A DNA stretch of 64,000 nucleotides from Streptomyces parvus (GTDB taxonomy: Bacteria > Actinomycetota > Actinomycetes > Streptomycetales > Streptomycetaceae), in NCBI RefSeq assembly GCF_014648875.1, contig NZ_BMRY01000002.1:310001-374000 (forward strand), in the 5' to 3' direction. The notes under the pieces were generated by a model. The model did not search any database and was not told the origin of the DNA. It worked only from the letters and a program-made list of their open reading frames with translations. Each line of letters opens with the position of its first letter. Position 1 is the first letter of the stretch. A program made the translations under genes and the position numbers. Positions 39,287 to 47,895 of the stretch are shown here, piece after piece.

Positions 39287-40123
39287 GTGCCCCGTCTGTC
39301 TGAAGTCATCGCCGCCCTCGACGCCCTCTGGCCCCCCGAGCGGGCCGAGGGATGGGACGCGGTCGGGACGGTCTGCGGCGATCCGGACGCGGAGATCGAC
39401 CGGGTGCTGTTCGCCGTCGACCCGGTCCGCGAGATCGCCGACGAGGCCCTGGAGCTCGGCGCCCGGCTGATCGTCACCCACCACCCGCTCTATCTGCGCG
39501 GGACGACGACGGTCGCCGCCGACACCTTCAAGGGCAAGGTCGTCCACACCCTCATCAAGCACGACATCGCCCTCCACGTCGCGCACACCAACGCCGACAC
39601 CGCCGACCCCGGCGTCTCCGACGCCCTCGCCGGCGCCCTCGACCTGCGCGTCACGGGGCCGCTCGTCCCCGACCCCACCGACCCCGCCGGACGGCGCGGA
39701 CTCGGCCGGATCTGCGAGCTGGACCACCCCGAGACCCTGGCCGCCTTCGCCGCCCGCGCAGCCGCCCGGCTCCCCGCCACCGCGCAGGGCATCCGGCTGG
39801 CCGGCGACCCGGAGGCCCTCGTGCGTACCGTCGCCGTCAGCGGCGGCTCCGGCGACAGCCTCTTCGACGCCGTGCGCGCCGCGGGCGTCGACGCCTTCCT
39901 CACCGCCGACCTGCGCCACCACCCGGCGTCCGAGGCCGTGCAGCACTCGCCGCTCGGCCTCGTCGACGCCGCGCACTGGGCCACCGAGTGGCCCTGGTGC
40001 GAGCAGGCGGCGGCCCAGCTCGACGCGCTTTCCGACCGCCACGGATGGGACCTGCGGGTCCATGTCTCGAAGCAGGTCACCGACCCCTGGACCACCCACC
40101 ATTCCTCTGGAGCCCCCAACTGA
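39287..40123 (+). CDS. NIF3-like dinuclear metal protein
   Basis: A 278-residue NIF3/DUF34 protein, a conserved toroidal hexamer with two metals; its reaction is still uncertain, although some relatives are annotated as GTP cyclohydrolase type 2. Metal ligands are in VTHHPLYLRG (about 66-70), HTNADTADPG (about 105) and the C-terminal DLRHHPASEAVQ. GTG start. TAGCCT lies seven bases upstream with no ribosome site, which suggests a leaderless message. The zinc-ribbon gene overlaps its stop and the RNase H gene follows, a linkage typical of Streptomyces. Confidence 0.93.
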   Translation: MPRLSEVIAALDALWPPERAEGWDAVGTVCGDPDAEIDRVLFAVDPVREIADEALELGARLIVTHHPLYLRGTTTVAADTFKGKVVHTLIKHDIALHVAHTNADTADPGVSDALAGALDLRVTGPLVPDPTDPAGRRGLGRICELDHPETLAAFAARAAARLPATAQGIRLAGDPEALVRTVAVSGGSGDSLFDAVRAAGVDAFLTADLRHHPASEAVQHSPLGLVDAAHWATEWPWCEQAAAQLDALSDRHGWDLRVHVSKQVTDPWTTHHSSGAPN

Positions 40124-40863
40124 ACGCCGCGCCCGCCGACCAGATCCGACTTCTCGACGTCCAGGCCCTCGACACGCGTCTCGCCCAGCTCTCCCACAAG
40201 CGTTCCTCGCTGCCGGAGCACGCCGAGATCGAGCAGCTCAGCAGCGACCTCGCCCAGCTGCGCGACCTGCTGGTCGCCTCCACCACCGAGGAGAGCGACA
40301 CCGCCCGCGAGCAGACCAAGGCGGAGCAGGACGTCGACCAGGTGCGTCAGCGCGCCGTCCGCGACCAGCAGCGCCTGGACTCCGGCGCGGTCTCCTCGCC
40401 CAAGGACCTGGAGAGCCTCCAGCGCGAGATCACCTCGCTCGCCAAGCGCCAGGGCGACCTGGAGGACGTCGTCCTGGAGATCATGGAGCGCCGCGAGGCC
40501 GCCCAGGAGCGGGTCACCGAGCTGACCGAGCGGGTCTCCGCGGTCCAGGCCAAGGTCGACGACGCCACCGCCCGCCGCGACGCGGCCACCTCCGAGCTGG
40601 ACGCCGAGGCCGCCACGGTGACCAAGGACCGCCAGGTCGTCGCCGAGGTCGTCCCCGCCGACCTGATGAAGCTGTACGACAAGCTCCGCGCCCAGCAGGG
40701 CGGGGTCGGCGCCGCCCGGCTCTACCAGCGCCGCTGCGAGGGCTGCCGCCTGGAGCTGAACATGGCCGAGGTCAACGACGTGAAGGCCGCCTCCCCCGAG
40801 ACGGTCCTGCGCTGCGAGAACTGCCACCGCATCCTGGTCCGCACCGCGGAGTCGGGCCTGTAA
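40120..40863 (+). CDS. Coiled-coil zinc-ribbon protein, apparent CTG start
   Basis: A 247-residue protein with a long helical coiled coil (about residues 20-185, rich in Glu, Arg, Gln and Ala) and a C-terminal four-cysteine zinc ribbon (CEGCRLELNM and CENCHRIL). Relatives (C4-type zinc-ribbon family, near NIF3) are thought to bind nucleic acid. The frame has no ATG, GTG or TTG before conserved sequence; the best start is CTG at 40120, which overlaps the NIF3 stop (CTGA) and has CTGGAG seven bases upstream. The stop overlaps the next ATG (TAATG). So NIF3, zinc ribbon and RNase H are translationally coupled. Confidence 0.88.
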   Translation: MNAAPADQIRLLDVQALDTRLAQLSHKRSSLPEHAEIEQLSSDLAQLRDLLVASTTEESDTAREQTKAEQDVDQVRQRAVRDQQRLDSGAVSSPKDLESLQREITSLAKRQGDLEDVVLEIMERREAAQERVTELTERVSAVQAKVDDATARRDAATSELDAEAATVTKDRQVVAEVVPADLMKLYDKLRAQQGGVGAARLYQRRCEGCRLELNMAEVNDVKAASPETVLRCENCHRILVRTAESGL

Positions 40864-42209
40864 TGAGCGTCGCCCGCCAGGTGGTGGTCGAGGCCGACGG
40901 CGGCTCCCGGGGCAACCCGGGGCCCGCCGGTTACGGCGCGGTCGTCATCGACCCCGCCACCGGGGAGCCCCTCGCCGAGGCCGCCGAGTACATCGGCGTC
41001 GCGACGAACAACGTCGCCGAGTACCGCGGGCTGATCGCCGGTCTGACGGCAGCGAAGGCGCTGTTCCCGGACGCGGGGGACGCGCTGCGGGTCCACGTCC
41101 GGATGGACTCCAAGCTGGTCGTCGAGCAGATGTCGGGGCGCTGGAAGATCAAGCACCCCGACATGAAGCCGCTGGCGGCCCGGGCCGCCGCGATCCTGCC
41201 GCCGTCCTCGGTGACGTACGAATGGATCCCGCGCGCGCAGAACAAGCACGCGGACCGGCTCGCCAACGAGGCGATGGACGCGGGGCGCGACGGCCGGCAG
41301 TGGGAGGCGTCCGCCTCGACGGCCGCCCTCGACGCCCCCTCCGCCCGCACCCCGAGCAGCACCCCGCCGCCGGTGCAGGGCCCGCCCGGCGACCAGGCCG
41401 CGGGCGCGGCCAGGGCCCGCGCGGCGCTGGCGGCGGCCCGCGGCGCGGCGGCTCCGGAGGGGCTTTTCCCGATGCCGGGCGCGGCCGAGACGCCGGAAGC
41501 GGGCGGCGAGCCGACAGACGCCCACCCCGCCCCGCGACAGTCCGCCGGGACCCCGCAGACCGGCTGGGGCTCGGCCCCCGACCTGGGCGCGCCCGCCACC
41601 CTCGTCCTGCTCCGGCACGGCGAGACCGCCCTCACGCCCGAGAAGCGCTTCTCCGGCAGCGGCGGCACCGACCCCGAACTCTCCGCCGTCGGCCGCGGCC
41701 AGGCCGAGCGGGCCGCCGAGCACTTCGCCGCCCTCGGCACGGTCCAGGAGATCGTCAGCTCCCCGCTGCGCCGCTGCCGTGAGACCGCCGCAGCCGTCGC
41801 CGCCCGCCTCGGCCTGGACGCCCGGATCGACGAGGGCCTGCGCGAGACGGACTTCGGCGCGTGGGAGGGCCTGACCTTCGGGGAGGTACGGGAGCGGTAC
41901 GGCGACGACCTCACCGCCTGGCTGGCCTCGCCGGACACCGCCCCGACCGGCGGCGGCGAGAGCTTCGCGGAGGTGGCCGAGCGGGTCGCCGCCGCCCGGG
42001 ACCGGCTCGTCGCCCGGTACGCGGGCCGCACGGTCCTGCTCGTCACGCACGTGACGCCGATCAAGACACTCGTCCGCCTCGCCCTGGGAGCCCCGCCCGA
42101 GGCGCTGTTCCGGATGGAGCTGTCGGCGGCCTCGGTCTCCACCGTCGCGTACTACGGGGACGGCAACGCCTCCGTACGCCTGCTCAACGACACCTCGCAC
42201 CTGCGCTGA
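40863..42209 (+). CDS. Bifunctional RNase H/acid phosphatase
   Basis: A 448-residue two-domain enzyme. Residues 1-140 are a type I RNase H with acidic residues in VVEADGGSRGNPGPAGYG, NNVAEYRGLIAG, VRMDSKLVVEQM and ADRLANEAM, degrading RNA in RNA-DNA hybrids. A Pro/Ala-rich linker spans about 145-235. The rest is a histidine phosphatase with LLRHGETALTPEKRFSG, SSPLRRCRETA and LLVTHVTPIKT, as in the Mycobacterium Rv2228c protein, which also acts on alpha-ribazole phosphate. The ATG overlaps the upstream TAA by one base. Confidence 0.95.
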   Translation: MSVARQVVVEADGGSRGNPGPAGYGAVVIDPATGEPLAEAAEYIGVATNNVAEYRGLIAGLTAAKALFPDAGDALRVHVRMDSKLVVEQMSGRWKIKHPDMKPLAARAAAILPPSSVTYEWIPRAQNKHADRLANEAMDAGRDGRQWEASASTAALDAPSARTPSSTPPPVQGPPGDQAAGAARARAALAAARGAAAPEGLFPMPGAAETPEAGGEPTDAHPAPRQSAGTPQTGWGSAPDLGAPATLVLLRHGETALTPEKRFSGSGGTDPELSAVGRGQAERAAEHFAALGTVQEIVSSPLRRCRETAAAVAARLGLDARIDEGLRETDFGAWEGLTFGEVRERYGDDLTAWLASPDTAPTGGGESFAEVAERVAAARDRLVARYAGRTVLLVTHVTPIKTLVRLALGAPPEALFRMELSAASVSTVAYYGDGNASVRLLNDTSHLR

Positions 42210-42225
42210 CGTCGGCCCCCGGCGA

Positions 42226-42891
42226 CTACGCGGCGAGCGCCGCCGCCTCGGCCGCCAGGCGGGCCACCCGGTCCCAGTCCTTCGCCGCCACCGCATCGCC
42301 CGGGACCATCCAACTGCCGCCCACGCAGCCGACGTTGGGCAGGGCGAGATACGAGGGCGCGGAGGCGAGCGAGATACCGCCGGTCGGGCAGAAACGGGCT
42401 TGGGGGAGCGGTGCGGACAGGGCCTTGAGATAGGCCGTACCGCCCGCGGCCTCGGCCGGGAAGAACTTCATCTCGTTCACCCCGCGCTCCAGCAGGGCCA
42501 CCACCTCGGAGGTGGTCGAGACGCCCGGCAGGAACGGCAGCCCGGACGCCTTCATCGCCTCCAGCAGCGCGTCCGTCCACCCCGGGCTGACCAGGAACCG
42601 GGCCCCGGCGGCCACCGTCTCCCGGACGTGCTCCGGCGAGATCACCGTGCCCGCGCCGACCACCGCGCCCGGCACCTCGGCGGCCATCGCCCGGATCGAC
42701 TCCAGCGCGGCGGGCGTCCGCAGCGTCACCTCGATCGCCGGGAGCCCGCCCGCCACCAGCGCCCGCGCCAGCGGCACCGCGTCGGTGGCGTCGTGCAGGA
42801 CGACGACGGGGACGACGGGCGCGAGATCGAGCACGGAGGCGGCGGGGGCGGCTGCGGGGGAGGGCGCGGTGGGCGGCACGGAGGAGGTCAT
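42226..42891 (-). CDS. eda: KDPG/KHG aldolase
   Basis: A 221-residue class I aldolase cleaving 2-keto-3-deoxy-6-phosphogluconate, and 4-hydroxy-2-oxoglutarate, to pyruvate plus an aldehyde. Key residues are the base Glu in PAIEVTLRTPAAL (about 52) and the Schiff-base Lys in GVNEMKFFPAEAAGG (about 148). CPTGGIS closes the phosphate site. The ATG at 42889-42891 gives an Ala/Pro-rich N-terminal extension of about 20 residues; the frame extends 20 codons further upstream without good sequence. An inverted repeat lies 32 bases upstream. It converges with the RNase H gene after 16 bases. Confidence 0.93.
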   Translation of the reverse strand: MTSSVPPTAPSPAAAPAASVLDLAPVVPVVVLHDATDAVPLARALVAGGLPAIEVTLRTPAALESIRAMAAEVPGAVVGAGTVISPEHVRETVAAGARFLVSPGWTDALLEAMKASGLPFLPGVSTTSEVVALLERGVNEMKFFPAEAAGGTAYLKALSAPLPQARFCPTGGISLASAPSYLALPNVGCVGGSWMVPGDAVAAKDWDRVARLAAEAAALAA

Positions 42892-42922
42892 GGGCCCATC
42901 CTGCCGCGCAGCCACCAATATC

Positions 42923-42938
42923 TGCAACGAACGTTGCA
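42923..42938. promoter_or_regulatory. Inverted repeat upstream of eda, possible operator
   Basis: TGCAACGAACGTTGCA has six-base inverted arms (TGCAAC/GTTGCA) around four bases. A further GCAAC half-site follows at about 42945. The regulator is unknown; IclR, LacI and GntR types all use sites of this size. Confidence 0.45.
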
Positions 42939-42967
42939 TCCTGCGCAACATGCTCGTGCGGTCGGGC

Positions 42968-43768
42968 TCAGTGGATCTCCGTCACCACCACGTCCAGCGA
43001 CCACGGCCGCCCCGCCCGCGCGGGAGCCTCGGCCTCCACCACGTAACCGAGGTCCCGCAACACCTCCACCAGCCGCGCCGGGTCCTTGGGCCGCGCGCCG
43101 GCCACCAGCAGGTCGCGTACCAGCCGGCCCTTGGTGGCCTTGTTGAAGTGGCTCACCACGGACCGCTTCTCCACGCCGTCCACGATCTGCGCGTGGAGCA
43201 CTCGCACGCTCGCCGTCCGCGAGGCCACCTCGCCCTTCGGCTTCCACGCCGCCGTGTACGCGGAGGACCGCAGGTCCAGGACGAGCCCGCCGCCCGCGGC
43301 CTCGGGCAGCACGGTCTCCATCGGGGTGCGCCAGTACGCGCCGAGGGCGCCGAGACCGGGCAGCTTCACCCCCATCGAGCAGCGGTACGGCGGAATCCGG
43401 TCACCGATCCGGACCGCGCCCCACAGCCCCGAGAAGACCAGCAGCGAGGCGGCCGCCCGGCGGCGCGCGGCCGTCTCCAGCGTGGCCAGGCCGAGGGCGT
43501 CGTACAGCACGCCGGTGTACAGCTCCCCGGCCGGGCGGGTCCCGGCGGTGCGCAGCTCGGCGTTCTTGCCGACCTCGCCCGCGAGACCCACGCTCAGCCC
43601 GAGCACCTCCCGGGCCTTCTCCTCGTCCGCCTGGCACAGCTCGACCAGCTCGTCCAGCACCGCCGCACGGGCCGGGGCGAGCCCCGGCAGCGACAGCGAC
43701 TCCGGCTTCAGCGAGGCTCCGCGCCCCGAGGCGGCCTTTCCTTCGGAGGGCGGCAACAGCACGAGCAC
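42968..43768 (-). CDS. yaaA: YaaA family peroxide-stress protein
   Basis: A 266-residue protein of the YaaA/UPF0246 family, which lowers free iron and limits DNA damage during hydrogen peroxide stress in E. coli. The family start MLVLLPPSEGKAA is present, followed by conserved PALRVYTGVLY-like sequence (here GELYTGVLYDALGL), FSGLWGAVRIGDRIPPYR and a C-terminal VVSHFNKATKGRLVRDLL. It is about the usual length. Its gene lies on the same strand as eda, 76 bases before that gene's start, and has its own promoter space upstream (43769-43989). Confidence 0.92.
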   Translation of the reverse strand: MLVLLPPSEGKAASGRGASLKPESLSLPGLAPARAAVLDELVELCQADEEKAREVLGLSVGLAGEVGKNAELRTAGTRPAGELYTGVLYDALGLATLETAARRRAAASLLVFSGLWGAVRIGDRIPPYRCSMGVKLPGLGALGAYWRTPMETVLPEAAGGGLVLDLRSSAYTAAWKPKGEVASRTASVRVLHAQIVDGVEKRSVVSHFNKATKGRLVRDLLVAGARPKDPARLVEVLRDLGYVVEAEAPARAGRPWSLDVVVTEIH

Positions 43769-43989
43769 GGCGGTTCTCCTTCGTACGTACGGCGAGCGCG
43801 GATCCGGAGGGCGTGCGGGCTCACCCGGGTCCTCGGCAAGGGTACGGGGACGGGGCGGGGGTTCCCGTACGGCAGCGGGATCCGGGGATCCCCCCTGCGG
43901 CCTCCACCAGCGGCCCGCGAACCGCCCAGGACGCGGCCCCGGGGACCGCCCCGGATGCCGCCCGCCCCCTCCCGGCCTACGCTCGGGCC

Positions 43990-45438
43990 ATGCCCCGTCG
44001 CCACCTGCGTATGACCGGCGCAGCCGACTGCTCGCTCGGGGCCGCCCTGCGGGCCCTGCGCACCGAACTCGACCTGCCCGGAGCGTTCCCGCCCGAAGTG
44101 CTCGCGGAGGCGGAACAGGCGGCGCGGGCCCCGGACCTGCCGGCCCACCTGGACGCCACCGACATCCCCTTCCTCACCATCGACCCGCCCGCCTCCACCG
44201 ACCTCGACCAGGCGATGCACCTGGAGCGCCGCCGGGACGGGCGCGGCTACCGGGTGCTCTACGCCATCGCCGACGTCGCCGCGTATCTCCGGCCGGGCGG
44301 CGCGCTCGACGCCGAGGCCCACCGCCGGGTCACCACCCTCTACTTCCCCGACGACCGGATCCCCCTCCACCCCACCGTCCTCTCCGAGGGCGCCGCCAGC
44401 CTCCTCCCCGGCGAGACGCGCCCGGCCGCGCTGTGGCGGATCGACCTGGACGGCGACGGGGTGGCCGTCGCCACCGACGTACGGCGGGTCCTGGTCCGCA
44501 GCCGCGCGAAGCTCGACTACGCGGGCGTCCAGCGGCAGATCGACGCGGGCACCGCCGAGGAACCCCTCGCCCTGCTCCGGGACATCGGGCGGCTGCGCGC
44601 CGAACAGGAGCTGGCCCGGGGCGGCATCTCGCTCGACGTCCCCGAGCAGGAGATCGTCGAGCACGAAGGGGCGTACGGCCTCGCCTACCGCGCCACGCTC
44701 CCCGCCGAGGCCTGGAACGCGCAGATCTCGCTTCTCACCGGGATGGCCGCCGCCCGTCTCATGGCCGACACCGGCACCGGCATCCTGCGCACCCTGCCGC
44801 TCGCCCCCGACGGGGCCGTCGCCCGGCTGCGGCGCTCCGCCCACGCCCTGCGCATCGACTGGCCGCACCACGTTCTGTACGCCGAGGTCGTCCGCTCCCT
44901 CGACCCGGGGAGGAGCAACCACGCGGCGTTCCTCCAGGAGTGCACGACCCTGCTGCGCGGCGCGGGTTACACCGTCTCCGAGGGCGGCGACCTCCCCGAC
45001 CCCGCCGTGCACGCCGCGGTCGCCGACCTCTACACGCACTGCACCGCACCGCTGCGCCGCCTGGTCGACCGGTACGCCTCCGAACTCTGCCTCGCCGCCA
45101 CGGCGGGGAAGGAACCTCCCGAGTGGGTACGGGAGGCCCTCCCCGCCCTCCCGAAGGAGATGGCCGAGGGGACGCGCCGCGCGGGCACCGTGGAGCGGGC
45201 CTGCGTCGACCTGGTCGAGGCGGCGCTGCTGGAGGGGCGCGAGGGCGAACTCTTCGACGCGTACGTCGTCGACGTCCAGGAGCGGGACCCGGCCATCGGC
45301 ACGATCCACCTCCGGGACCCGGCGGTCGTCGGCCGGATCGAGGGCGGCACGGCCCCGCTGCCGCTGGGGGAGCGGCTGCGGGTCCGGCTCACGCGGGCGG
45401 GGCCGGCGGCGAGGACGGTGCTGTTCGCTCCGGCGTGA
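43990..45438 (+). CDS. RNB-domain 3'-5' exoribonuclease
   Basis: A 482-residue RNase II/R-family enzyme. The RNB core starts at about 55 with FLTIDPPASTDLDQAMHLER, where the aspartates bind catalytic magnesium, and continues with YAIADVAAYLRPGGALD, LYFPDDRIPLHP and YTHCTAPLRRLVDRYASE. It lacks the S1 domain of full RNase R, so it is a compact actinobacterial version. No ribosome site precedes the ATG, and TACGCT ends six bases upstream, so the message is probably leaderless. Its 3' end overlaps the convergent membrane-protein gene by 50 bases. Confidence 0.92.
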   Translation: MPRRHLRMTGAADCSLGAALRALRTELDLPGAFPPEVLAEAEQAARAPDLPAHLDATDIPFLTIDPPASTDLDQAMHLERRRDGRGYRVLYAIADVAAYLRPGGALDAEAHRRVTTLYFPDDRIPLHPTVLSEGAASLLPGETRPAALWRIDLDGDGVAVATDVRRVLVRSRAKLDYAGVQRQIDAGTAEEPLALLRDIGRLRAEQELARGGISLDVPEQEIVEHEGAYGLAYRATLPAEAWNAQISLLTGMAAARLMADTGTGILRTLPLAPDGAVARLRRSAHALRIDWPHHVLYAEVVRSLDPGRSNHAAFLQECTTLLRGAGYTVSEGGDLPDPAVHAAVADLYTHCTAPLRRLVDRYASELCLAATAGKEPPEWVREALPALPKEMAEGTRRAGTVERACVDLVEAALLEGREGELFDAYVVDVQERDPAIGTIHLRDPAVVGRIEGGTAPLPLGERLRVRLTRAGPAARTVLFAPA

Positions 45439-46348
45439 GCGAGCGCGAGGGCGCCTTGAGGCGCGGGGCCGGGGCCGGCGCGGCCCCCTCCGGCGTCGGC
45501 GCGGGCGGCGCTGCCCGCCTCGGCGCGGCGAGCGCGGCGACGGCCGCCCGCGGCTCGTCCGCATGGAACCGGAGCGTCCGCGCACTCCCGCGCCGCCCGA
45601 GCGGCCGTACGAACTCCACCGGCCCCGTCAGCTCCACGGTCACCGTCGTCTGGCTCCCCACCGCCAGATCCAGCGTCCCGTCCTCGTCGACCCGGACCAG
45701 CCCCCCGTCCGGGAAGCGCCGTTCGACCCGGGCGGAGGCGATGGCGTCGGCGGGCACCCGGAGGTCGAACAACGCCCCGTACCGCAGCCGCAGCGAACCG
45801 TCGGCCTCCACCAGATGCGGCCGGGTCACCGCGGCGGCGTGCAGGGCGAGGACGATGACGATCCCGTACACGTCCACCACGAGCACGATCGCGTGGACCA
45901 GCGGCCAGGGGATCACCAGGGCCAGCACCACGGTCTCGACGACGGAGACGAAGAGGAACGCCCACATGATCCCGGTCTGCGGTTCGGTGTACGAGAACGG
46001 CCGGGCCCCCTCCGGAATCCGGTGGCGGCGCCGGGCGCTCCACAGCCCGAGGCTGTGCAGCGCCCGGAACTCGTGGACGACGAGCCGCCGCAGGGCGACC
46101 GGCACCGCCGCCCGCACCACGGCGAGCCCGGCCTTCCGCCGGGTGTCGCCCGCCCGCCGCCGGGCCGCGTACAGGGGCCACATCACGTACGCCTCCAGCG
46201 CGAGCATCCCCACCACCAGCGCCTCGGCCGCCAGCAGCACGGCCCCCGGTATCCGCACCCCGGCCACCAGGCAGACCACCAGGGCCAGCTCCCCGGGCAG
46301 CACCGCCCACATCGCGACCCGCAGGCTCCTCGCCACCCGTGCCCTCAT
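45389..46348 (-). CDS. Integral membrane protein, MerR-linked
   Basis: A 319-residue protein with four hydrophobic segments (AVLPGELALVVCLVAGVRI, AVLLAAEALVVGMLALEAYV, IMWAFLFVSVVETVVLALVI, AIVLVVDVYGIVIVLALHAA). A beta-rich domain at about 180-265 (LVEADGSLRLRYGALFDLRVP, TVTVELTGPVEFVRPL) recalls PH-like domains of bacterial membrane proteins. The C-terminal tail is Pro/Ala-rich. The start overlaps the MerR gene stop (ATGA), so this is probably a regulated partner. Substrate and role are unknown. Confidence 0.82.
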   Translation of the reverse strand: MRARVARSLRVAMWAVLPGELALVVCLVAGVRIPGAVLLAAEALVVGMLALEAYVMWPLYAARRRAGDTRRKAGLAVVRAAVPVALRRLVVHEFRALHSLGLWSARRRHRIPEGARPFSYTEPQTGIMWAFLFVSVVETVVLALVIPWPLVHAIVLVVDVYGIVIVLALHAAAVTRPHLVEADGSLRLRYGALFDLRVPADAIASARVERRFPDGGLVRVDEDGTLDLAVGSQTTVTVELTGPVEFVRPLGRRGSARTLRFHADEPRAAVAALAAPRRAAPPAPTPEGAAPAPAPRLKAPSRSLTPERTAPSSPPAPPA

Positions 46349-47094
46349 GCCGTCCCCCTCCTCCGCACCCGCTCGGCCAGCTCCTCCATCACCCGGCGTA
46401 CCACCGCGCGCTGCGCGGGCGGATAGTCGTCGAGCAGCACCCGCCCGAACCCCGTCGCCGACGGCTCCCCCTCGGGGATGACCGCCAGGACCTCGTCCGG
46501 CACGGCGGCGACCAGCTCGGCCGCCAGGGGTGCGATCCGCGGATCGTCCACCCCGGCCCCCTCCAGTTCGTCGAGCCGCTCGTACAGCGCGAGCACACCC
46601 GGGTGCTCGGCCAACGGCCGCAGCGCCGCGAACAGCTCCGCCCCGGCCCCGTCGCCCGCCGCGTCCAGCAACGCCAGATGCTCGCGGTCCTTCGCGGCGG
46701 CCGGAGAGGTGGTGGCGGGCGCGTGGTCCAGGAGCGCGGCGAGGGCGGGCGAGAGCGGCCCGTCCGAGGCGAGCGGCGCCTCCAGCAGCACGGCCAGCAC
46801 CTGCCGCCGCTCCTGGATCTCCCGCTCCTGCCGCGCCAGATCGGCGTCCAGTTCCGCGAGCACCTCGCCCAGCTCCCGCCCCGCGTCATCGGCGAGCACG
46901 TCCCGGACCTCGTCCAGCGAGAGCCCGATCTCCGTCAGCCGCCGGATCCGGGCCAGCAGCACGGCATCGCGGACGGTGTACGCCCGATAGCCGTTGGCCT
47001 GCCGGGCGGGCTCGGGCAGCAGGCCGACGTGGTGGTAGTGCCGGACGGCCCGGGAGGTGACTCCGACGAGCGCGGCGATCTCTCCGATACGCAT
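46345..47094 (-). CDS. MerR-family regulator
   Basis: A 249-residue MerR protein. The N-terminal winged helix (MRIGEIAALVGVTSRAVRHYHHVGLLP, shown here only by its first and last parts: MRIGEIAALVG and AVRHYHHVGLLPEP) is followed by the wing (GYRAYTVRDAVLLARI), a dimer helix (ELDADLARQEREIQERRQVL) and a ~130-residue C-terminal domain likely to sense an effector. It activates by untwisting a promoter with a long spacer; such a promoter (19-base spacer) lies just upstream at 47101-47131, so it is probably autoregulated. The membrane-protein gene is coupled to it. Confidence 0.93.
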   Translation of the reverse strand: MRIGEIAALVGVTSRAVRHYHHVGLLPEPARQANGYRAYTVRDAVLLARIRRLTEIGLSLDEVRDVLADDAGRELGEVLAELDADLARQEREIQERRQVLAVLLEAPLASDGPLSPALAALLDHAPATTSPAAAKDREHLALLDAAGDGAGAELFAALRPLAEHPGVLALYERLDELEGAGVDDPRIAPLAAELVAAVPDEVLAVIPEGEPSATGFGRVLLDDYPPAQRAVVRRVMEELAERVRRRGTA

Positions 47095-47100
47095 GCGGCC

Positions 47101-47131
47101 AGTAGAAACGTTGACGCTGCGACAAGGTCAA
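47101..47131 (-). promoter_or_regulatory. MerR-type promoter and operator
   Basis: On the minus strand TTGACC (47131-47126) and TCTACT (47106-47101) are separated by 19 bases, the over-long spacer of MerR-activated promoters. A TTGAC/GTCAA dyad (47111-47131) fills the spacer. The -10 ends only six bases before the MerR ATG at 47094, so the transcript would be leaderless. Confidence 0.7.
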
Positions 47132-47264
47132 GCGGCGCGTTCCTTCCCGCGCTTTCGTCCACGCCGGGCGGTCCTGTGCCACGATCGGGGGAAGAACCCC
47201 CCTCTCACGGACGGCTGGTCCTCCAATGCCCGAGTCTGGCGAGCGACCGAGGAAGGAGCGTGAC

Positions 47265-47843
47265 ATGACTGCCATGGCGCACGAGCCGCTCACGCAGGCA
47301 GAAGTCCTTCTGGAGGGCTTCCTGGCCCTGGACACGCCGGAAGGCTTCCGGGCCGAGCTGATCGAGGGGGAGATTGTCGTGACGCCGCCGCCGGACGGGG
47401 ACCACGAGGACTACATCGGGCTGATCGTCGACCAGGTGGCCAGGCGCGCCCGAACACGCATGCAGTTCTCCGGAAACAAAGGGCTGAAACTCCGCAGCGG
47501 CGGTGGTTGCCCGAAGAACCATGCCATCCCCGACGGCACCTTCGCCCCGTTCGACCTTCGCCTCTTCCGCGGCGCCGACCCCTGGATGCCCTGCGAGGGC
47601 GTAGCCCTGGTGGTCGAGGTGACCTCCACCAAGCCGCAGGCAGACCGCGAGGCCAAGCGCCGCTGCTACGCGCGCGGAGGCATCCCGCTCTACCTGCTCA
47701 TCGACCGGGACGACAGCTCGGTGACGCTGTTCAGCGAGCCCGAGGGTGACGACTACCGCCAGCACCTGACCATCCCGTACGGGAAACCGCTCCCGCTCCC
47801 CGAGCCCTTCGCCTTCGACCTGGAGACCGGTGACTTCGGCTGA
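47265..47843 (+). CDS. Uma2-family (DUF820) putative restriction-like endonuclease
   Basis: A 192-residue protein of the Uma2/DUF820 family, with a PD-(D/E)XK nuclease fold. Conserved parts are RAELIEGEIVVTPPPDGDH (N-terminal), the central HAIPDGTFAPFDLRLF with Asp, VALVVEVTSTKPQADREAKR with Glu, and GIPLYLLIDRDD. The family is greatly expanded in Streptomyces and cyanobacteria, and its biological target is unknown. AAGGAG lies six bases before the ATG at 47265; an upstream in-frame ATG lacks one. It diverges from the MerR operon. Confidence 0.9.
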   Translation: MTAMAHEPLTQAEVLLEGFLALDTPEGFRAELIEGEIVVTPPPDGDHEDYIGLIVDQVARRARTRMQFSGNKGLKLRSGGGCPKNHAIPDGTFAPFDLRLFRGADPWMPCEGVALVVEVTSTKPQADREAKRRCYARGGIPLYLLIDRDDSSVTLFSEPEGDDYRQHLTIPYGKPLPLPEPFAFDLETGDFG

Positions 47844-47895
47844 GGGACACCGACAGGGCGGTCGGCCGGTACAGCCCGGTAGGATGGCGATCACG

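Noticed and set aside
38027..40102. 691-codon minus-strand frame opposite the siderophore-binding and NIF3 genes
   Set aside because: Antisense to two well-conserved proteins; Val/Gly/Leu-rich with no motif.
43086..46481. 1131-codon plus-strand frame across YaaA, RNB and membrane-protein genes
   Set aside because: It crosses three genes in the wrong phase or strand and has no domain; the real genes explain the region.
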